The position numbers and the translations under genes are program-made. Shown here piece by piece: positions 62,991 through 64,000 of a stretch of DNA of 64,000 nucleotides. Numbering within the stretch: position 1 is the stretch's first letter; the number at the start of each line of letters is the position of its first letter. This stretch comes from Hydractinia symbiolongicarpus (lineage: Eukaryota > Cnidaria > Hydrozoa > Anthoathecata > Hydractiniidae): positions 7,814,001 to 7,878,000 of the forward strand of contig NC_079876.1 of NCBI RefSeq assembly GCF_029227915.1. The letters are read 5' to 3'. Under the pieces are notes generated by a model. The model was not told the origin of the DNA and ran no database searches. It was given only the letters and a program-made list of their open reading frames with translations.

Positions 62991-64000
62991 ATTATTTCAC
63001 CACTAAAGCCCATGAGACTTGTAGTTTTAAAAAATGTTTTCATTTTTGATGAAACGCTGAATAAAAGAAGTTTAAATGCCGGCAAAGGAAAACCCGCGAC
63101 TTCCCGTTAATCCCGGACTCGGCCCGTATAGTCAAAAGTATACGAAGAAAGCACCCAGGGAGTAAACTCATTTTTTAAACGATTTTTTAAAATATTTTTT
63201 CACCACTAAAACGCATGAGACTTGTAGTTTTCAAAAATGTTTTCATTTTTGATGAGACGCTGAATAAAAGAACTTTAATCGCCGGCAAACGAAAACCTGC
63301 GATTTCCTGTAAATCCCGGACTCGGCCCGTATAGTAATGAAAGTACCCGGGATGTAAACTCATTTCCCGAACGATTTTTTAAGTTATTATTTCACCACTA
63401 AAACCCATGAGACTTGTAGTTTTCAAAAATGTTTTCATTTTTGATGAGACGCTGAATAAAAGAAGTTTAATCGCCGGCAAACGAAAACCTGCGATTTCCC
63501 GTAAATCCCGGACTCGGCCCGTATAGTCAAAAGTATACAAAGAAAGTACCCAGAGTGTAAACTCATTTCCCGAACGTTTTTTTAAATTATTATTTCACCA
63601 CTAAAGCCCATAAGACTTGTAGTTTTTAAAAATGATTTCATTTTTGATGAGACGCTGAATAAAATAAGTTTAAACGCCGGCAAAAGAAAACCCGCGACTT
63701 CCCGTAAATCCCGGACTCGGCCCGTATAGTAATGAAAGTACCCGGGATGTAAACTCATTTCCCAAACGATTTTTTAAATTATTATTTCACCACTAAAACC
63801 CATGAGACTTGTAGTTTTTAAAAATGTTTTCATTTTTGATGAGACGCTGAATAAAAGAAGTTTAATCGCCGGCAAACGAAAACCCGCGACTTCCCGTAAA
63901 TCCCGGATTCGGCCCGTATAGTCAAAAGTATACAAAGAAAGTACCCAGGGAGTAAACTCATTTCCCGAACGATTTTTTAAATTATATTTTCACCACTAAA
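62991..64000. repeat. Terminal satellite stretch, mixed monomers
   Basis: The last kilobase holds long and short monomers resembling those at 10.2-11.3 kb and 30.6-31.6 kb, including a TTCCCGTTAATCC unit with the AAGCACCCAGG linker. It ends inside a monomer at TTTCACCACTAAA. It contains no gene. Confidence 0.75.

Larger units (their letters stand above)
1..64000. repeat. Satellite DNA array, 203/192-bp monomer
   Basis: The whole window, apart from three 968-bp inserts, is tandem monomers in one orientation. Landmarks in each monomer, in order, are ATGAGACTTGTAG, a T-rich stretch, GACGCTGAATAAAAGAAG, the GCCGGC site, TTTCCCGTAAA, CGGACTCGGCCCG, GTATAC, AGTACCC, TAAACTCATTTCCC, an A/T tract and TTTCACCACTAAA. 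Counting from ATGAGACTTG to ATGAGACTTG gives 203 bp for most units and 192 bp for a frequent variant. I saw no inverted block. About 300 monomers are estimated. Satellites of this size are typical of centromeric or subtelomeric heterochromatin, but nothing here shows which. The array continues beyond both ends. Confidence 0.97.

Noticed and set aside
1-64000. CRISPR array
   Set aside because: The repeats are about 200 bp and contiguous, with no unique spacers of 25-45 bp and no cas genes; the LINE points to a eukaryote.
1-64000. LTR, terminal inverted repeats or satellite units being copies of a DNA transposon
   Set aside because: No terminal inverted repeats, target duplications or transposase-like frames flank the monomers; they simply abut head to tail.

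Overview
The window is one uninterrupted eukaryotic satellite DNA array. From the first base to the last it is built of head-to-tail copies of a roughly 200-bp monomer, all in the same orientation. I estimate about 300 monomers (about 61 kb divided by about 200 bp). No single-copy host gene, rRNA, tRNA, CRISPR array or bacterial-type operon is visible. The array runs off both ends, since the window starts and stops inside monomers. Hand counting one typical monomer gives about 37% GC and 12 CpG dinucleotides, more than base composition predicts.

There are two main monomer lengths. The long form is 203 bp. The short form is 192 bp and lacks 11 bp in the segment following the motif CGTATAGT. 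Rare deleted forms of 156 bp (four copies) and 150 bp (one copy) also occur. Monomers with shared diagnostic variants recur at fixed spacings, so the array is a mosaic of higher-order repeats. Clear spacings are 395, 598, 609, 801, 1004, 1014, 1015/1207, 1601, 1805, 2019, 2383, 3000 and 3416 bp. Longer segments are shared at offsets of about 9, 11, 12 and 13 kb. Most of these spacings decompose exactly into sums of 203 and 192.

Layout: 1-9.25 kb, mosaic rich in 192-bp monomers with the 156-bp forms; 9.25-12.0 kb, block B copy 1 with divergent monomers; 12.0-18.4 kb, a rearranged second version of the first mosaic, ending in a 395-bp dimer repeat; 18.4-21.5 kb, block B copy 2; 21.9-22.9 kb, first retrotransposon insert; 23.1-29.1 kb, two nearly identical 3000-bp units; 29.1-32.5 kb, block B copy 3; 32.7-37.5 kb, a 2383-bp unit in tandem carrying retrotransposon copies 2 and 3; 37.5-38.7 kb, a partial 3000-bp unit; 38.7-46.5 kb, 598-bp and 1805-bp repeats with a nested 609-bp triplication-like tract; 46.5-50.3 kb, 1015/1207-bp units; 50.3-61.0 kb, 1601/801/3416-bp units; 61.0-63.0 kb, a 1014-bp tandem duplication; 63.0-64.0 kb, mixed monomers.

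The only non-satellite sequence is a 968-bp, 5'-truncated non-LTR (LINE) retrotransposon fragment, present three times at the same site inside a monomer and flanked by the same 5-bp duplication. It encodes the C-terminal part of a CR1/jockey-like reverse transcriptase, downstream of the catalytic motif, and is dead. The three copies differ at only five positions that I can see. It therefore inserted once and was multiplied with the satellite.

The host is an animal or another eukaryote with LINEs. The RT tail resembles elements I associate with cnidarians and other aquatic metazoans, but that is recollection, not proof. The many short open frames are by-products of the monomer and are not annotated as genes.
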